Assembly: GCA_049115955.1 (NCBI GenBank)
Contig: JAGDZJ010000015.1
Location: forward strand, 201,352 to 265,351
From: Salinispirillum sp049115955
GTDB lineage: Bacteria; Pseudomonadota; Gammaproteobacteria; Pseudomonadales; Natronospirillaceae
Reading direction: 5' to 3'
DNA length: 64,000 bases
Under the pieces are notes generated by a model, which was not told the origin of the DNA, did no database searches, and saw only the letters and a list, made by a program, of their open reading frames with translations. Positions within the stretch are counted from its first letter, which is position 1, and each line of letters starts with the position of its first letter. The position numbers and the translations under genes are program-made. This document shows, one piece after another, positions 62,692-64,000 of the stretch.

Positions 62692-63003
62692 ATGGCAAAG
62701 CCTTTAAGCGAACTTCGCAAGAAAATGAGCCCTGAAGTTCAAGCCGCTGCGCGTGCGAAAGCGGTAGGCATTGTTGCTGAAATGTCTTTAGCTGATACCC
62801 GTAAGTTAAGAGGCCGCAGCCAGGCCTCGATTGCTCAAGCATTGGGAATCGCTCAACCAAATATATCTCAGATTGAGAAACGATCCGACACTATGGTAAG
62901 TACGCTAGCGGCCTACGTTGAAGCGCTAGGTGGAAAGCTTGAGATACATGCGAAATTCCCAGATGGTCAGGATGTAGAGATTAAGCAGTTCTATCGAACC
63001 TAG
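62692..63003 (+). CDS. XRE-family antitoxin (HigA2-type), apparently orphan
   Basis: A 103-residue protein with an N-terminal helical part (MAKPLSELRKKMSPEVQAAA), an HTH at about 35-85 (RGRSQASIAQALGIAQPNISQIEKRSDTMVSTLAAYVEALGG) and the end KLEIHAKFPDGQDVEI. This layout, with the ...RTD.yvSTLrryieAlGG..eI.A.FpDG pattern, is typical of antitoxins paired with HigB/Gp49-like toxins. The toxin gene upstream is reduced to a few codons. It may still autoregulate or neutralise a related toxin elsewhere. Confidence 0.82.
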   Translation: MAKPLSELRKKMSPEVQAAARAKAVGIVAEMSLADTRKLRGRSQASIAQALGIAQPNISQIEKRSDTMVSTLAAYVEALGGKLEIHAKFPDGQDVEIKQFYRT

Positions 63004-63276
63004 CAGACTCTAGGACTCTTAGTCCTAACGCCAAATGGCTCTTACTTCGTGTTCACGACGTGCCCTTCACCCCAGCGCTGTCATCGTCACCGCAGAACTA
63101 TCGTACTTCTGCTGGCTAAGCCATCAGTCAGTGGCCGAATTAACCACATAGCTCTTGCTGATCATCGCGAACAAGTGATGGTGGACGAAGCTGGCTGGCA
63201 CTGCCGTCGGTTTTTCATTCCCTACCCAATGCAATGTGGATTTTGTAGGTTTAATTTTAGAGGAGGGGAGACTGTC

Positions 63277-63360
63277 ATGCTATTTTGGTGGCAGACAGCT
63301 CGCTATTCAAGTTCAGGAGTCCGATTGATAAGCGCAGCTTCGGTATCACTATTGATTTAG
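63277..63360 (+). CDS. Possible 27-residue ORF with strong ribosome site
   Basis: AGGAGGGG eight bases before ATG 63277 opens a 27-codon frame (MLFWWQTARYSSSGVRLISA...) ending TAG at 63358-63360 and overlapping the convergent gene by four bases. The excellent ribosome site is the only support; the longer frame above it (from 63049) looks non-coding. The 353 bases between the antitoxin and the next gene hold nothing else I can support. Confidence 0.3.
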   Translation: MLFWWQTARYSSSGVRLISAASVSLLI

Positions 63361-63848
63361 TGAGTATTGGCGCAAGCCGCTTTGTAACTTTCTGCAAGCG
63401 TCAGACGTGCTAACATATTCTGCCGACCTTGCTCCGTTAAGCCTGAGCCGTATCCAATACACGCTAATTCCATGTGTTCTATGTGTATGATTGATCGAAG
63501 GCCTTCCATGTCTTTTGGACATTCAAACTCGCCAAGGTCAGCTCTTGCCATTAATTCAAAGCTTTCGATTTTAGCTGCGCCTTCGCTGACCTGCCCAGCC
63601 AGACAAAGTGAGTATCCCCACTCAAGCCGAAGGTTGTAATTCGGTGCTTCGAACATTCGAACGGCTGACGCTTGGCCATAATGCTCGGCGGCTTTGACAT
63701 ACTCTTCATTGGCCAAATATCTTTCAGCCTCGCATTTCTGCTGATAATACTCGGCGGGTATGCCATCGCCTGATCCTGTAAGCTCCATACAAAGGTCAGC
63801 GAAAGCACTCGAACTGAGTAACAACAAGGTTAAAAATGTAGACCTCAT
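63357..63848 (-). CDS. Secreted TPR/Sel1-like hypothetical protein
   Basis: A 163-residue protein with a signal peptide (FLTLLLLSSSAFA). The mature part is helical, with a segment YLANEEYVKAAEHYGQASAVRMFEAPNYNLRLEWGYSLCLAGQ that resembles a tetratricopeptide or Sel1 pair, and five cysteines that could form disulfides in the periplasm. I recognise no specific family. It lies between two antitoxin genes, in what looks like a small accessory patch. Its start is 12 bases past the stop of the HigA gene, so the two may be cotranscribed. Confidence 0.65.
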   Translation of the reverse strand: MRSTFLTLLLLSSSAFADLCMELTGSGDGIPAEYYQQKCEAERYLANEEYVKAAEHYGQASAVRMFEAPNYNLRLEWGYSLCLAGQVSEGAAKIESFELMARADLGEFECPKDMEGLRSIIHIEHMELACIGYGSGLTEQGRQNMLARLTLAESYKAACANTH

Positions 63849-63859
63849 CTCAAACCCCC

Positions 63860-64000
63860 TTAAGAGGCAACCAGCCTTCTGACTTTCAGCTCGTTCCTAT
63901 GTTGCTCTGCATGCCACAATTCGTATTGCGACTGCTGGTTGAGCCAGCTTTCAGCCGAAGTATCAAACGCGATGGAGAGCCGAACAGCCATTTCCGGGCT
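63860..64000 (-). CDS. HigA-family addiction-module antitoxin, C-terminal part (partial)
   Basis: On the minus strand a frame open to the window edge encodes SPEMAVRLSIAFDTSAESWL, then NQQSQYELWHAEQ, ending with a TAA at 63862-63860. This is the conserved C-terminal half of HigA/VapI-type antitoxins (SPEMAIRLSKAF...TWLxxQxxYDLW). The HTH and the toxin gene would lie beyond the window. It suggests a second toxin-antitoxin module next to the decayed one. Confidence 0.8.
   Translation of the reverse strand, partial: SPEMAVRLSIAFDTSAESWLNQQSQYELWHAEQHRNELKVRRLVAS

Noticed and set aside
63049..63276. N-terminal part of a 103-codon frame
   Set aside because: No ribosome site and non-protein-like composition; only the last 27 codons have a ribosome site.
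63004..63356. Integron attC site between the antitoxin and the hypothetical gene
   Set aside because: The toxin-antitoxin genes suggested a cassette array, but no RYYYAAC/GTTRRRY pair with an intervening stem was found.

Overview
The window looks like chromosome from a marine or halophilic gammaproteobacterium, most plausibly of the Oceanospirillales/Saccharospirillaceae type. This rests on E. coli-like PotFGHI, AhpCF, CarAB-GreA and Gpt proteins together with TRAP transport, a bacterial voltage-gated sodium channel and PHB/ketone-body genes; the exact genus is inference. No rRNA, tRNA, CRISPR array, prophage or intact insertion sequence was seen. Base composition looks fairly even.

Layout. 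1-3160: end of potF, then potGHI (putrescine uptake). 3236-6678: NaV-type channel, diguanylate cyclase, DUF192 protein, single-TM MCP-like protein. 6694-9882: pxpABC 5-oxoprolinase operon and a family-3 solute-binding protein. 10095-15271: YihY, two LysR regulators, an FMN reductase and small or secreted proteins. 15243-22387: lytic transglycosylase and a split glycine-cleavage locus, with gcvHP on the minus strand and a cupin-type XRE regulator and gcvT on the plus strand. 22611-25182: ahpC and ahpF. 25347-28924: hypothetical, DUF1338, LysR, thiolase. 27743-37075: sigma-54 activator, TRAP transporter, 3-hydroxybutyrate dehydrogenase, acetoacetyl-CoA synthetase and thiolase, all on the minus strand; this reads as one import-to-acetyl-CoA route. 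37407-40294: chemoreceptor and inositol-phosphatase-family enzyme. 40434-46179: carA with a putative attenuator leader, carB, greA and a DUF4149 protein. 46377-54121: beta-propeller lipoprotein, UPF0303/Gfo-Idh pair, purine salvage (AzgA permease, apt, gpt), DeoR and MAPEG proteins. 54284-62419: EamA, then a LacI-controlled sugar ABC/oxidoreductase/GH-like operon without its own ATPase. 62646-64000: decayed toxin-antitoxin locus, hypothetical gene and the end of a HigA antitoxin, a small accessory patch.

The most unusual structure is between the genes. At least five large intergenic palindromes have near-perfect outer arms of about 22-28 bp that differ completely from locus to locus, yet share an internal core (GACGCCGTAAACCCATCCAT followed by a GGGGGCTCG-like segment); two of them separate carA from carB. 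A second family of nested palindromes (ends like CTGGC...GCCAG, centre GTTTAC-N5-GTAAA) occurs three times plus remnants. Other regulatory signals read directly from the sequence are a leader ORF overlapping an intrinsic terminator before carA, paired GTTTCC-N4-GGAAAC-like sites flanking the gcv locus, TCCGG-N4-CCGGA sites with a sigma-54-like promoter at the TRAP operon, and a perfect 16-bp LacI-type operator. There are two assembly gaps (18 N near the gcvP 3' end, 2 N at a hairpin apex); the first causes an artificial frame change at the GcvP C-terminus.
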